From IMG/VR virus record IMGVR_UViG_3300043256_000368, positions 1 to 61,056 of that record: 61,056 nt of DNA, one strand, 5' to 3'. Source of the DNA: a virus. Below are positions 14,529 through 22,611 of this stretch, one piece after another (within the stretch, counting starts at the first letter, position 1; every line of letters begins with the position of its first letter). The notes beneath the pieces were generated by a model, which was given only the letters and a program-made list of their open reading frames with translations, was not told the origin of the DNA and did not search any database. A program made the translations under genes and the position numbers.

Positions 14529-15737
14529 ATGGACGACAAACCGAGGCCGACGACTCACGTTGACATATTCGGTCCCAAGTGCCTAGCAGAAATGTTCGAC
14601 GAATGGTGGTTGTCGGAGACCACCAATCATCCAAACAAGCAGTTTGGAAAGGGCTACGCCTATTGGTGTTGGTGCGCAGCCTTGGGATTTGATCTTCGGA
14701 AGGGTGGGGCGTTGGAAAAAAGGGAAGGGGATTCGCCGGTCACGGCCGACCCGGAGGCTGCCGCATTTGAGCGGTGGTGGCAGGAACGTACGCTGATCGA
14801 TTACGAAACCACGAAGCGATTGGTGTACCGTGCCTGGTGCGCGTCGGCCGCACAGCCGCCGCGCGTCGCCTTCCCGACGGAGTTCCCGTTAGGTTCGGAA
14901 GGCCCTTCATCGATGACACAGCCGGCGTCGGGATTGCCGGTGCAGCCTGAGCCGATCAATACGGCTAAAAACGATTTCGAAGAATGGTGGGATGAAGCAA
15001 CCCGGGGCTCCCCCGGAACCGTCGAACTTGTCGACCGTATGGCGTATCGGGCGTGGTGCGCAGCGTTAGGGTTCGACGTCGAGGGCGAAACCCTCGTCAA
15101 GCGCGGCGGCCGATCAACGTCTGGCTCTGACCCAGAGGCTCCCGATTTCGACCATTGGTGGACCCAAATGGCAGAACGTGATCCGCTGGGAGACAAGAAG
15201 AGCCTCGCGTACCGAGCTTGGTGCGCCGGCGCGGCCACGGGGACAGTAACGCCAAAACTAGATAATTTGGAAATGCTCTACCGCATTGCTCGTGAGCAGG
15301 GCTGGTGTGCGGAGGCGCCGGCGTCCGGATTGCCGGTGCAGCCTGAGTCGGTGCGTGAACGGATGAGCCTGCCACCCCTTGAGACCACGCGCCGATTCGA
15401 CGAATGGTGGGAAGCATTTCGGGAGAAAGAGGTGCGTCCAAATTTTACCTCGATGTATTTCGCTTGGTACGCATGGTGCGCCGCACACAAAAAGATGGGC
15501 GCCTCGATGGCGAATGACAACCTGCCGAGCAAGCCTGCCTGGCTGTGTCAGTGTGGAACTGCTTATGAAGGCGCTAGGTCGAAGGTGCGAATGGATCTTG
15601 CACCGGACAGGCTTGCCAAAAGCGGCATCGACGTCTGGATTTGTCAGTGTGGTCTTGTTTATGAGGGCGATAAGCCTCGGGTGTGTGATCCGGCCAGAAC
15701 CCGGTTTGAGGCCCAATCCCGGGGGTTGAACAGCTAA
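14529..15737 (+). CDS. Five-repeat WW/AWCA protein with two C-terminal zinc motifs
   Basis: The 402-residue protein is made of five divergent copies of one unit of 35 to 45 residues. Each begins with FDEWW-like residues and ends with YRAWCA-like residues, at about residues 17, 85, 150, 215 and 290. The last 60 residues hold a second repeat, WLCQCGTAYEG and WICQCGLVYEG, each with a CxC pair. Single copies of the F-x-x-WW...AW-x-A unit occur in many small phage proteins of unknown function, but five in a row is unusual. The stop overlaps the HerA-like gene (TAATG). It may be a scaffold or DNA-binding partner for the neighbouring nuclease and ATPase. I cannot assign an activity. Confidence 0.75.
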   Translation: MDDKPRPTTHVDIFGPKCLAEMFDEWWLSETTNHPNKQFGKGYAYWCWCAALGFDLRKGGALEKREGDSPVTADPEAAAFERWWQERTLIDYETTKRLVYRAWCASAAQPPRVAFPTEFPLGSEGPSSMTQPASGLPVQPEPINTAKNDFEEWWDEATRGSPGTVELVDRMAYRAWCAALGFDVEGETLVKRGGRSTSGSDPEAPDFDHWWTQMAERDPLGDKKSLAYRAWCAGAATGTVTPKLDNLEMLYRIAREQGWCAEAPASGLPVQPESVRERMSLPPLETTRRFDEWWEAFREKEVRPNFTSMYFAWYAWCAAHKKMGASMANDNLPSKPAWLCQCGTAYEGARSKVRMDLAPDRLAKSGIDVWICQCGLVYEGDKPRVCDPARTRFEAQSRGLNS

Positions 15738-17527
15738 TGGCCGCCACACTTTATCTTGGTAAGTCCGGCCGTTCCAGGTTCACCATCCCGGTAGGCGCAG
15801 CAACGGAAACAATCGCCATTCTTGCCAAGCGTGGTGCCGGCAAGACGTACCTCGCGTCGGTAATGGCTGAGGAGATGCTGAGGGCCGGGGTGCAGGTCGT
15901 CATCATCGACCCATTGGATGTCTGGTGGGGACTGCGATCGTCCGCAGACGGAAAGTCGGCCGGCATTCCGATCATTGTTTTCGGAGGTGATAAGGCGGAC
16001 ATCCCGATCGAGGGATCGGAAGGCGCCGCCACGGCGGACGCCATTGTCGACAACGGACTCTCCGCGATTCTGTCGATCCGCCACCTATCGAAGGGCAAGC
16101 AATTGGCTTTCGTCACCGCGTTTGCGACCCGGTTGTATGAGCGAAAAGGCCAACGTGGGAACCGTTCGGCGTTGCACCTGATGATCGATGAGGCGGATGC
16201 GTTCGCTCCACAACGACTTCGACCCGAAAGTGCTCGTTGTATGGGGGCCGTTGACGATCTCGTGCGCCGCGGTCGAGCGAGCGGTATCGGTGTCACACTC
16301 ATTACCCAACGGTCCGCTGCGCTGAATAAGGACCTGTTGACGCAAACCGAACTTCTGATCTGTATGCGGACCACCGGACCGCAAGACCGTAAGGCTGTAA
16401 AGGCATGGATCGATGAACATGATGTGGATGAGGACGCCAAACACCGCCAACGGATGTTCATGGGATCGTTGATTCGATTGGCCGTCGGTGAGGCTTGGTT
16501 CTGGTGTCCTGGGTGGCTCAGTATATTCGAGCGCGTCAAGGTGCGACGTCGTACGACGTTCGATTCGTCCGCAACGCCGAAGATGGGTGCCCGGACGCGT
16601 CAACCTAAGCGGATGGCCAGTGTCGATCTGGAGGTTCTTCGAAAGAGCCTCGCTGCGTCGATCGAGGCCGCCGAGAACACGGATCCATCGGCGCTCAGAA
16701 AAAAGCTGGCACTGCGGGACAAAGCCATTGCGCATTTGCAAAGCAAGTTGGACCAGGGTAACGGCTGCGCCGACCCGCGTGCGATCGCGCAAGCAGTCGA
16801 GAAAGAAGCAACCCGAATTCACGCTCAATGCCGAGACGATTTCTCCGCGTGGGTTGACCGGGCCCGCGCCCGTCTGCGCGACGCCTTTAACGCATCGGTG
16901 CTCGACGGATTGCAGGGAGATAGTCCCGTAGAGCCGGCATGCGCAAAAGGTCGGCAAATTATTCCAAATCCTATTCCTCCTCAACCCACGCAGAGGTCGA
17001 AGGTTACGACACCTCACAGGCAAAATGACCAAAGTTTCCCAGCAAATGCGCAACGGCCGCGTTCCGGAAAACTACGGATGTTGGTGGCCTGTGCACAGTT
17101 TCCTGATGGGATCCCGGATCGTAAGGTCGCAATGCTGGCCGGCTTGAGCAGCAAGTCAGGAACGTTCAGCACTTACCTAGGCAATCTGCGAACCCTCGGG
17201 TTTATCGAAGGGCCCAATATCTGCATACGTGTGACGCAGGCCGGAATCGATTCCGCCGGCGACTTCCAACGGTTACCAGTGGGAGACGCGTTGCGGGAAT
17301 TTTGGCGGACCAAGCTACCGGGTAGCGGGGTTATGCGACTGTTTGACGCCATCTGTAAAGCCTACCCAAAGGCGATTTCTAAAGAGGCTGCAGGAAGTGC
17401 CGCTGCTCTATCGTCTGTCAGTGGGACGTTCAGTACCTATCTGGGAAAACTGCGAACCTTGAACCTCCTCGATAGGGCAGATGGTGGTCCTGACTTTTTG
17501 CTCGCCAGCGGAGAACTGTTCGGATGA
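15737..17527 (+). CDS. HerA/FtsK-like ATPase with two winged-helix domains
   Basis: This 596-residue protein belongs to the HerA-type branch of the FtsK/HerA pump family. It has Walker A AKRGAGKTYL (about residues 30-39), Walker B LHLMIDEADAF (about 147) and a following LVRRGRASGIGVTLITQR segment with the sensor arginines. The middle is a coiled and charged linker. The C-terminus carries two copies of a winged-helix unit, each with SGTFSTYLGxLRTL, at about 471 and 560. HerA proteins form hexamers that move DNA and usually pair with a nuclease. Here the RuvC-like nuclease is one gene away. Phage copies are uncommon, and a role in DNA end processing or genome translocation is inferred. Confidence 0.85.
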   Translation: MAATLYLGKSGRSRFTIPVGAATETIAILAKRGAGKTYLASVMAEEMLRAGVQVVIIDPLDVWWGLRSSADGKSAGIPIIVFGGDKADIPIEGSEGAATADAIVDNGLSAILSIRHLSKGKQLAFVTAFATRLYERKGQRGNRSALHLMIDEADAFAPQRLRPESARCMGAVDDLVRRGRASGIGVTLITQRSAALNKDLLTQTELLICMRTTGPQDRKAVKAWIDEHDVDEDAKHRQRMFMGSLIRLAVGEAWFWCPGWLSIFERVKVRRRTTFDSSATPKMGARTRQPKRMASVDLEVLRKSLAASIEAAENTDPSALRKKLALRDKAIAHLQSKLDQGNGCADPRAIAQAVEKEATRIHAQCRDDFSAWVDRARARLRDAFNASVLDGLQGDSPVEPACAKGRQIIPNPIPPQPTQRSKVTTPHRQNDQSFPANAQRPRSGKLRMLVACAQFPDGIPDRKVAMLAGLSSKSGTFSTYLGNLRTLGFIEGPNICIRVTQAGIDSAGDFQRLPVGDALREFWRTKLPGSGVMRLFDAICKAYPKAISKEAAGSAAALSSVSGTFSTYLGKLRTLNLLDRADGGPDFLLASGELFG

Positions 17528-17709
17528 GGACCGGTCATGTGCACGCTGAGACGATGTTCGAAATCACGATGGTCGAACATCGTCAACCTCCTCTGCCAAT
17601 CTGTTGCCCGGAGGAAGGATGGTTGATGTTGTTCCGACGGAGCGTGTTCTTTGTAACGTTCAAAACAGTTTCGGAAACCTGTAAAGGAGAAAACCATGAC
17701 GGGTTGTGA
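17524..17709 (+). CDS. Possible small protein overlapping an inverted repeat
   Basis: A 61-residue frame begins at an ATGA overlap with the HerA-like gene and ends inside the next gene's start region. It has one cysteine pair and a hydrophobic C-terminal stretch (WLMLFRRSVFFVTF). The DNA also holds an 11-bp inverted repeat, so the segment may instead be an untranslated spacer. No family is recognised. Confidence 0.3.
   Translation: MRTGHVHAETMFEITMVEHRQPPLPICCPEEGWLMLFRRSVFFVTFKTVSETCKGENHDGL
17551..17583. repeat. 11-bp inverted repeat after the HerA-like gene
   Basis: ACGATGTTCGA and TCGAACATCGT are exact reverse complements around an 11-base loop. It begins 24 bases after the stop and lacks a T-run, so it is not a standard intrinsic terminator. 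An operator, an RNA processing site or a rho-dependent stop would fit. Confidence 0.5.
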
Positions 17710-18730
17710 TCAACACCGTTTCGGAACAATGTCGTTTTACAGAGCCAACAGGCGATTAGGAGGTCTGATCGCCTTGTCCCTGCTGACGTCGTACCTGTGC
17801 TGCACGACGCCAGTGTACCACGCTTGGGAGCCTACATTGCCTCAAGCGGCGAAGTCAGTACCAACACAAGCCCGTCTACGCGCACCGGTGGAGCCGAAGG
17901 GGGACGTACTGGCGGTCTACCTGTATCTCCAACTCACGGATAAGTCAGAGGAGAAAGATGTCGCAATCCTGCGGGCGCTACTCAAGGTTAAGCGCAACGC
18001 ATTTACTCATGCGGTCGTTGTCGTGCCGTCGTGGCAAAGGATGCCCTACGCGTTTCGCAATCCAATCGTGCGGCGCATCATCACCACCTGCCGTGCAAAA
18101 GGCATTGCGCTGGTCTGGGGGCGGTGGCTCTGGGTGGCGCGGCCTTCGGACAAGCTGGACGCACCGATGCCCAATTCCATAAGCCACCTTGACGCCAGCT
18201 ACTACGCAGCGGCTCTTGCGAACGTGCGTGCGGAGGCCCGTTTCCTCGGGGCGGTTGGCTCATTCCTCGACGCCGAGCCCTACGGAGATAGCGCTCAGAA
18301 GCCGACTCTCAAGTTCGTTGCCCTTAACGACGTTGAGCGAGTGCTGATCAGTCTGGCAATCGCGGAGGCTGTGGCCGCGGCGGGTCCGGTGGATTGGATC
18401 TATCCAACAAGTTCGGCGAGTCCAACACGCTATCCCTGGCCAATGGCGCGTTTGGGGCGTGTCCGGCTTGACGCCAGGCCATACTACACACGTGAATCAG
18501 ATGGGGAGGTCATTGCTAGGCCGCCGGCGGGCTACAAGCACCGGCTCCAGTTGTGGGGAGCATTCGTTCTGCCAAAGCGCACGGAGATAAGTCCCGGACT
18601 GTGGACGTTGAACATTAGTGATGCGAAACGGCTGGATCCTAATGTGATGCGACAAAAGCACGAGCATTGCATGGGTATTTGGCTCTACACCGGCAACGAA
18701 ACCGCAAAAGTCCTGGCCGCTTGGAACTAA
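17696..18730 (+). CDS. Exported protein, possible TIM-barrel hydrolase-like
   Basis: The 344-residue protein starts at an ATG preceded by AAAGGAG. A hydrophobic segment at residues about 22-40 (LGGLIALSLLTSYLCC) followed by a double cysteine suggests export, perhaps as a lipoprotein, after a long N-region. The rest has alternating strands and helices: LAVYLYLQLT, HAVVVVPSWQRMP, GIALVWGRWLWVARP, then FLGAVGSFLDAEPYG, VDWIYPTSSA and MGIWLYTGN. The LDAEPYG strand end has the acidic pair expected of a glycoside-hydrolase-like barrel, but no specific family is recognised. A phage enzyme acting on surface glycans, or a surface-blocking protein, would fit. Both are inference. Confidence 0.6.
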   Translation: MTGCDQHRFGTMSFYRANRRLGGLIALSLLTSYLCCTTPVYHAWEPTLPQAAKSVPTQARLRAPVEPKGDVLAVYLYLQLTDKSEEKDVAILRALLKVKRNAFTHAVVVVPSWQRMPYAFRNPIVRRIITTCRAKGIALVWGRWLWVARPSDKLDAPMPNSISHLDASYYAAALANVRAEARFLGAVGSFLDAEPYGDSAQKPTLKFVALNDVERVLISLAIAEAVAAAGPVDWIYPTSSASPTRYPWPMARLGRVRLDARPYYTRESDGEVIARPPAGYKHRLQLWGAFVLPKRTEISPGLWTLNISDAKRLDPNVMRQKHEHCMGIWLYTGNETAKVLAAWN

Positions 18731-18748
18731 CTCAAAGGAGGGCAACGT

Positions 18749-19474
18749 ATGAACCTTGCAGGAGTGACCTTGACTGGTGCTGACCAATCGATCGGCCCAT
18801 ACCGGCTGGTGCAAATCGCCGCCGAGTTTCCGTTCGTAGAGTGGGGGATCCTAGTCGGATCCTCAGTCGGCTATCGATTCCCCGCAACGACGTGGGTCTC
18901 GAACCTCGGTTTGGAGTCGTGCAACCGCCAGACGCCGCTAAGGTTGTCATTGCACCTGTGTGGTCGTCCGTTGCGTCACATACTAGATCATGGGGCCTTG
19001 ATGCTACCTGACAATTTCCCGGATCACCTTTTTCAAAGGGTCCAGTTGAATTTCCACGGGCGCCGTATTGGGCAAGCCGAGGTAGAGAGTTTGCTTGCCG
19101 CGCTTCTGGGGGCTTGGCCCTTTCAAGAAACCATTGTTCAGTTGGACGGGCAGAACGACTCCGTCCTAGACACCGTATTGCGGGTTGGGCTAGCCGCCAG
19201 CGGACTCTACGATCGCTCACATGGGGCAGGTGTCCTGCCGGGTGAGTGGCCGACCGCTAATCCTGATTGGGAGGTTGGCTATGCCGGCGGATTGAGCCCA
19301 GAGAACGTGGTGGTCGAACTGCCAAAGATTTCGAAGGCTGCTGGATCGCAACCTTTCTGGATTGACATGGAGACCCATCTGCGTAACGCAGCCAATCAGT
19401 TCGACGGCGGTAAGGTGCGTTCTGTGTTACGCGCTGCACGAGCTTATGCACAAGGGGACGACGTTGGATCCTGA
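18749..19474 (+). CDS. PRAI-like TIM-barrel protein
   Basis: The 241-residue protein has the look of a phage and proteobacterial family related to phosphoribosylanthranilate isomerase barrels. The N-terminal strand is GVTLTGADQSIGP, then FPFVEWGILVGSSVGYRFP, LSLHLCGRPLRHIL, VQLNFHGRR, and a C-terminal WIDMETHLRNAANQFDGGKV. The family has no proven activity in phages that I know of. The exported protein is just upstream and a MazG-like protein overlaps its 3' end. A role in nucleotide or sugar-phosphate metabolism during infection is possible. Confidence 0.65.
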   Translation: MNLAGVTLTGADQSIGPYRLVQIAAEFPFVEWGILVGSSVGYRFPATTWVSNLGLESCNRQTPLRLSLHLCGRPLRHILDHGALMLPDNFPDHLFQRVQLNFHGRRIGQAEVESLLAALLGAWPFQETIVQLDGQNDSVLDTVLRVGLAASGLYDRSHGAGVLPGEWPTANPDWEVGYAGGLSPENVVVELPKISKAAGSQPFWIDMETHLRNAANQFDGGKVRSVLRAARAYAQGDDVGS

Positions 19475-19760
19475 TACGGCTGGCGACTTGGGTCGCTTCA
19501 TGGCACTCATGGGCGACAAGCTCGCAGAGAACGATCATAAATTGGGCTGGGACAGTGTGACGTTGACGTACCACCTGCGACGAATGTATCAGGAGGTGGT
19601 GGAGCTTCACGGGACGCTCACGAACCTCAAGGTCAATCTGAATAAGTCGGGGCACCACCCTCTAAATGCTACCGACGCGAAGTCGGTTGCGCGCCAGTGT
19701 GCGGATATAGCCAATTTCGCAATGTTCATCGCAGACCTGACCGGAGGTTTGGCCCACTGA
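19446..19760 (+). CDS. MazG-like nucleotide pyrophosphohydrolase-type protein
   Basis: A 104-residue helical protein starts at an ATG inside the end of the preceding gene. The pattern MALMGDKLAENDHKLGW, then YQEVVELHGTL, then a C-terminal CADIANFAMFIADLTGG is the layout of small phage MazG-like proteins, in which acidic residues of the EVxEL helix and the final D bind magnesium. Such enzymes hydrolyse (d)NTPs to monophosphates and pyrophosphate. The usual ExxE pair is only partly visible, so activity is uncertain. A TTG at about 19462 is an alternative start. Confidence 0.65.
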   Translation: MHKGTTLDPDTAGDLGRFMALMGDKLAENDHKLGWDSVTLTYHLRRMYQEVVELHGTLTNLKVNLNKSGHHPLNATDAKSVARQCADIANFAMFIADLTGGLAH

Positions 19761-19813
19761 AAGCGTGTGCGTGAGGTGGAAAGAGAAGTGTAAGGATTGA
19801 AGGAGCATATTAA

Positions 19814-20329
19814 GTGGCAGCACTAGGCAGTACGCAGACACAATGGAACCGATCGGCGATGTTCAGCGATGACCGGAGGTACCGCTACTGCCTTCGGAGG
19901 TGGAGCCACTCAGGAAATCCGAGGAGTTTGGCAATCGTCATGCTCAATCCATCGACGGCGGATGACAAAGTCGATGATCCGACAACCAGTCGTATGCTGA
20001 GATTCTGTGAGCGCGACGGATTCAACGACTACACCGCTGTAAACCTTTTCGCTCTCGTATCGCCGCATCCCCGCGATTTGCGCAGGGCTCCTGATCCGGT
20101 TGGTCCGGACAACGATCGTTGGGTACGCACCTGCACGGCGCAATATGACGTTGTGGTTGTGGCGTGGGGGACAAACGGAGAACTGATGGGTCGGGCGCGG
20201 TGTATCCTCGAGACGCTCACGCGAGAATTATGGTGCTTCGGGCAAACGCAAGACGGGCACCCGAAGTTTCCGCTGTACATTCCTTCGGGAACACCGCTGG
20301 AGAGGTTCAGATCACCATACGGCGCTTAA
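19814..20329 (+). CDS. DUF1643 family protein
   Basis: The 171-residue protein starts at a GTG nine bases after AAGGAG. It carries the hallmarks of DUF1643: an R-Y-x-L-RRW-like start, LAIVMLNPSTADDKVDDPTT, a central VNLFALVSPHPRDL, then VVVVAWGTNGELMGRA and a C-terminal HPKFPLYIPSGTPLERF. The family is common in phages and in restriction or nucleotide-metabolism contexts, and its biochemical role is not established. It precedes the cytosine methyltransferase and overlaps that gene's presumed beginning. Confidence 0.85.
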   Translation: MAALGSTQTQWNRSAMFSDDRRYRYCLRRWSHSGNPRSLAIVMLNPSTADDKVDDPTTSRMLRFCERDGFNDYTAVNLFALVSPHPRDLRRAPDPVGPDNDRWVRTCTAQYDVVVVAWGTNGELMGRARCILETLTRELWCFGQTQDGHPKFPLYIPSGTPLERFRSPYGA

Positions 20330-21488
20330 CGATTGGCAGTGTGTTCAGCGGCATAGGTGGATTCGACGAAGGGTTCCGTCGCGCGGGTGGTTTTGAACTG
20401 ATATGGCAGGTGGAAACGGACAAGTTCTGTCGGGAAGTGCTGAGGCGGCGGTTCCGGCCTTGCACGCGGACATCCGAGACGTCGGACGGCACAACCTGCA
20501 ACTGTGCGACGTGCTTGTCGGCGGATTCCCATGCCAAGACCTGTCCGTCGCCGGGAAGCGTGCAGGTCTATCAGGAAAGCGGAGCGTGCTGTTCTGGGAG
20601 TTTGTTCGAGTTGCACGCGAGCTCCGTCCCACCTGGCTGGTTATCGAAAACGTACCCGGACTACTCTCGTCGAATGGCGGACGGGATATGGGCGCCGTCA
20701 TCGGTGGGCTGGAAGACGCAGGGTATTGCTGTGCGTGGCGAGTGCTGGACTCGCAGTGGTTCGGAGTCGCCCAACGACGTCGTCGTGTGTTCATTGTCGG
20801 ACACGCTGACGCCCGATGTGCCGGAGCGGTTCTATTTGAGCCGGAAGGCGGCGCGGGGCATCCTGCGACGGTGCGAAAAGCGGGGACGGACATTACCCAC
20901 GCACTTGATGCTGTCACTGGAGGAGTTAGCGCAAAGGAAAACCAACAGACCATCATCCCCTACACAATCCACGGAACCCGGAGCGGTGAAAGCAGAGATC
21001 CGCAACGCACCGAGCGGCACGAACCGCTTTGCGCTCGATCACCCTCTCCTTCCCGGCAGGGAAACCAATCCGCCACCGTTATCGCCTACAACGTCGTCGG
21101 GACGGGTCAGGAGGGAGCAAACCACGCCTACGCAACAGACCGAACCGGCGCCTTGCAACACAAGGGGAACGCGGCAAGCGGGAACGAAGCAGGAACCGTC
21201 ATCGCCTACACCTTGCGAGAGAACGACCGGAACAAGAGCCAAGGGCCGGCGAACCTTGTTGGGTACGCCCTTAACGCCCACGGCGGAAGCCACGAACGGA
21301 TCGACGGAGAAAGCGAGACCTTTGTTGGTGCGCCGCCTCACGCCCATCGAGTGCGAGAAGCTACAGGGCTTCCCCCTGGGATGGACGGCAAGCGGTATCG
21401 GGCACTCGGCAACGCGGTGACGGTGCCGGTGATCGAGTGGTTAGCGCGGAGGATAATGGCCGTACAGATGATGGAAGATTCCGGATGA
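20311..21488 (+). pseudogene. C5-cytosine DNA methyltransferase interrupted by three frame changes
   Basis: The conserved C5-methyltransferase motifs are present in order but in two frames. Motif I (FSGIGGFDEGFRRAG) reads in the frame starting near 20311. Motif IV (GGFPCQDLSVAG, with the catalytic cysteine), VI (ENVPGLLSSNGG) and VIII (AQRRRRVFIVG) read in the -1 frame. The recognition-side segment RRLTPIECEKLQGFPLGW returns to the first frame, and motif X (RYRALGNAVTVPVIEWLARR) is again in the second. Changes map to about 20454 (one base lost), 21327 (one base gained) and 21384 (one base lost). No ATG, GTG or TTG suits the beginning; an ATC at 20311 follows GGAGAGG by five bases. The gene is either inactive or mis-sequenced. 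Confidence 0.85.
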
Positions 21489-22447
21489 GCAATATCGCAT
21501 GGACAAATAGGACCTGGAACCCGGTCACGGGATGCAGTGCGGTGTCTGAGGGGTGTACGTATTGCTACGCGGCAAAGATGACCAAGCGGCTCGCGTCGAT
21601 GGGAACTCCCGAATACCAGGACCTGCTGCACGAGCACCACTTCAACGGCAAGGTGAAGTGCCACGAGCACAAGCTGGAAATCCCGCTGCGTTGGGAAAAG
21701 TCGCGCATGGTTTTCGTCAACTCGATGAGCGACCTGTTTCACGAAGCGGTGCCATTCGGGTTCATCGACAAGGTGTTCGCGGTGATGGCGTTGCGTCCGC
21801 AGCACACGTTCCAAATTCTCACGAAGCGCCCGGAGCGGATGGCGGAGTATTTGTGCTCCCGATCACATCCAGAACACGGCCAAGACGATCTTATTCACGG
21901 TGATTATGTGCCAGTGGCGATGGAGAAGCTGGGAGAAGATTACTCGTTTGCTGCGGAAATGATTTGGCCGCTCCCCAATGTCTGGCTCGGCACGTCGTGC
22001 GAGGATCCGAAGACGCTCCATGAACGAGTGCCACACTTGCTCAACTGTCCTGCAGCTGTGCGGTTCCTGAGCCTCGAGCCGTTGCTTGGGGAGACCATTC
22101 TGCATAAGCATCTCGCCGAGTGTGGATGTGGCCACGGGCATGGGTTTACGGCCTGCCCCAACACTGGCGGCGTCGCCAAGACCTGCCATCGTTGCGACTG
22201 CATGAACGTGAATCCGAAGATCCAATGGGTCATCGTCGGTTGCGAGTCGGGTGCGAAGCGTCGGCCATGTCGCTGGGAGTGGATCGATTCAATCGTCGGT
22301 CAGTGCCGGGATGCGGGCGTGTCGGTGTTCGTGAAGCAGCTTGCGACACAATCGGATGGGTCTGGCACGGTCTACAAGCACAAGCCGGGCGACGACTGGC
22401 CAGCGTGGGTGGCACCTAGCCTAAGGGTTCAGGAGTTTCCGAAGTGA
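21485..22447 (+). CDS. Phage Gp37/Gp68 family (DUF5131) protein
   Basis: The 320-residue protein starts at an ATG overlapping the methyltransferase stop. The N-terminus IAWTNRTWNPVTGCS...GCTYCYA, the region VFVNSMSDLFHEAVPF, FQILTKRPERM, NVWLGTSCED and the WVIVGCESG segment are typical of the Gp37/Gp68 family. These proteins resemble radical SAM enzymes through the clustered cysteines near the N-terminus. A CGCGHGH...CHRCDC insertion near residues 215-250 adds another metal-like site. The exact reaction is not established. They are often found beside phage methyltransferases and ASCH proteins, as here. Confidence 0.9.
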   Translation: MSNIAWTNRTWNPVTGCSAVSEGCTYCYAAKMTKRLASMGTPEYQDLLHEHHFNGKVKCHEHKLEIPLRWEKSRMVFVNSMSDLFHEAVPFGFIDKVFAVMALRPQHTFQILTKRPERMAEYLCSRSHPEHGQDDLIHGDYVPVAMEKLGEDYSFAAEMIWPLPNVWLGTSCEDPKTLHERVPHLLNCPAAVRFLSLEPLLGETILHKHLAECGCGHGHGFTACPNTGGVAKTCHRCDCMNVNPKIQWVIVGCESGAKRRPCRWEWIDSIVGQCRDAGVSVFVKQLATQSDGSGTVYKHKPGDDWPAWVAPSLRVQEFPK

Positions 22448-22611
22448 CCGATCAGCACCGCAACATGCTGAACGAGCTACTGGCCGACGACAGCGACACG
22501 ATGACCGAGTGGGAGATCGGATTCATCGAGAGGATTGACGAGTGGAGGGGTGACCTGCGGGTTGCGCAGGTCAAGAGCCTCGAAAAGATTTGGGCTAAGG
22601 TGTTTGGATGA
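22444..22611 (+). CDS. Small phage protein, helical
   Basis: A 55-residue frame begins at a GTGA overlap and ends at an ATGA overlap, so both ends are fixed by the neighbours. The product is helical and acidic (MTEWEIGFIERIDEWRGDL, then SLEKIWAKVFG). Similar tiny proteins accompany DNA-metabolism genes in many phages. No function is known to me. Confidence 0.7.
   Translation: MTDQHRNMLNELLADDSDTMTEWEIGFIERIDEWRGDLRVAQVKSLEKIWAKVFG

Noticed and set aside
20164-21420. Long uninterrupted frame across the methyltransferase region as one protein
   Set aside because: Only motif I and the RRLTPIECEKLQGFP segment are in this frame. The middle is an out-of-frame shadow of the methyltransferase, open because of GC-rich codon use.
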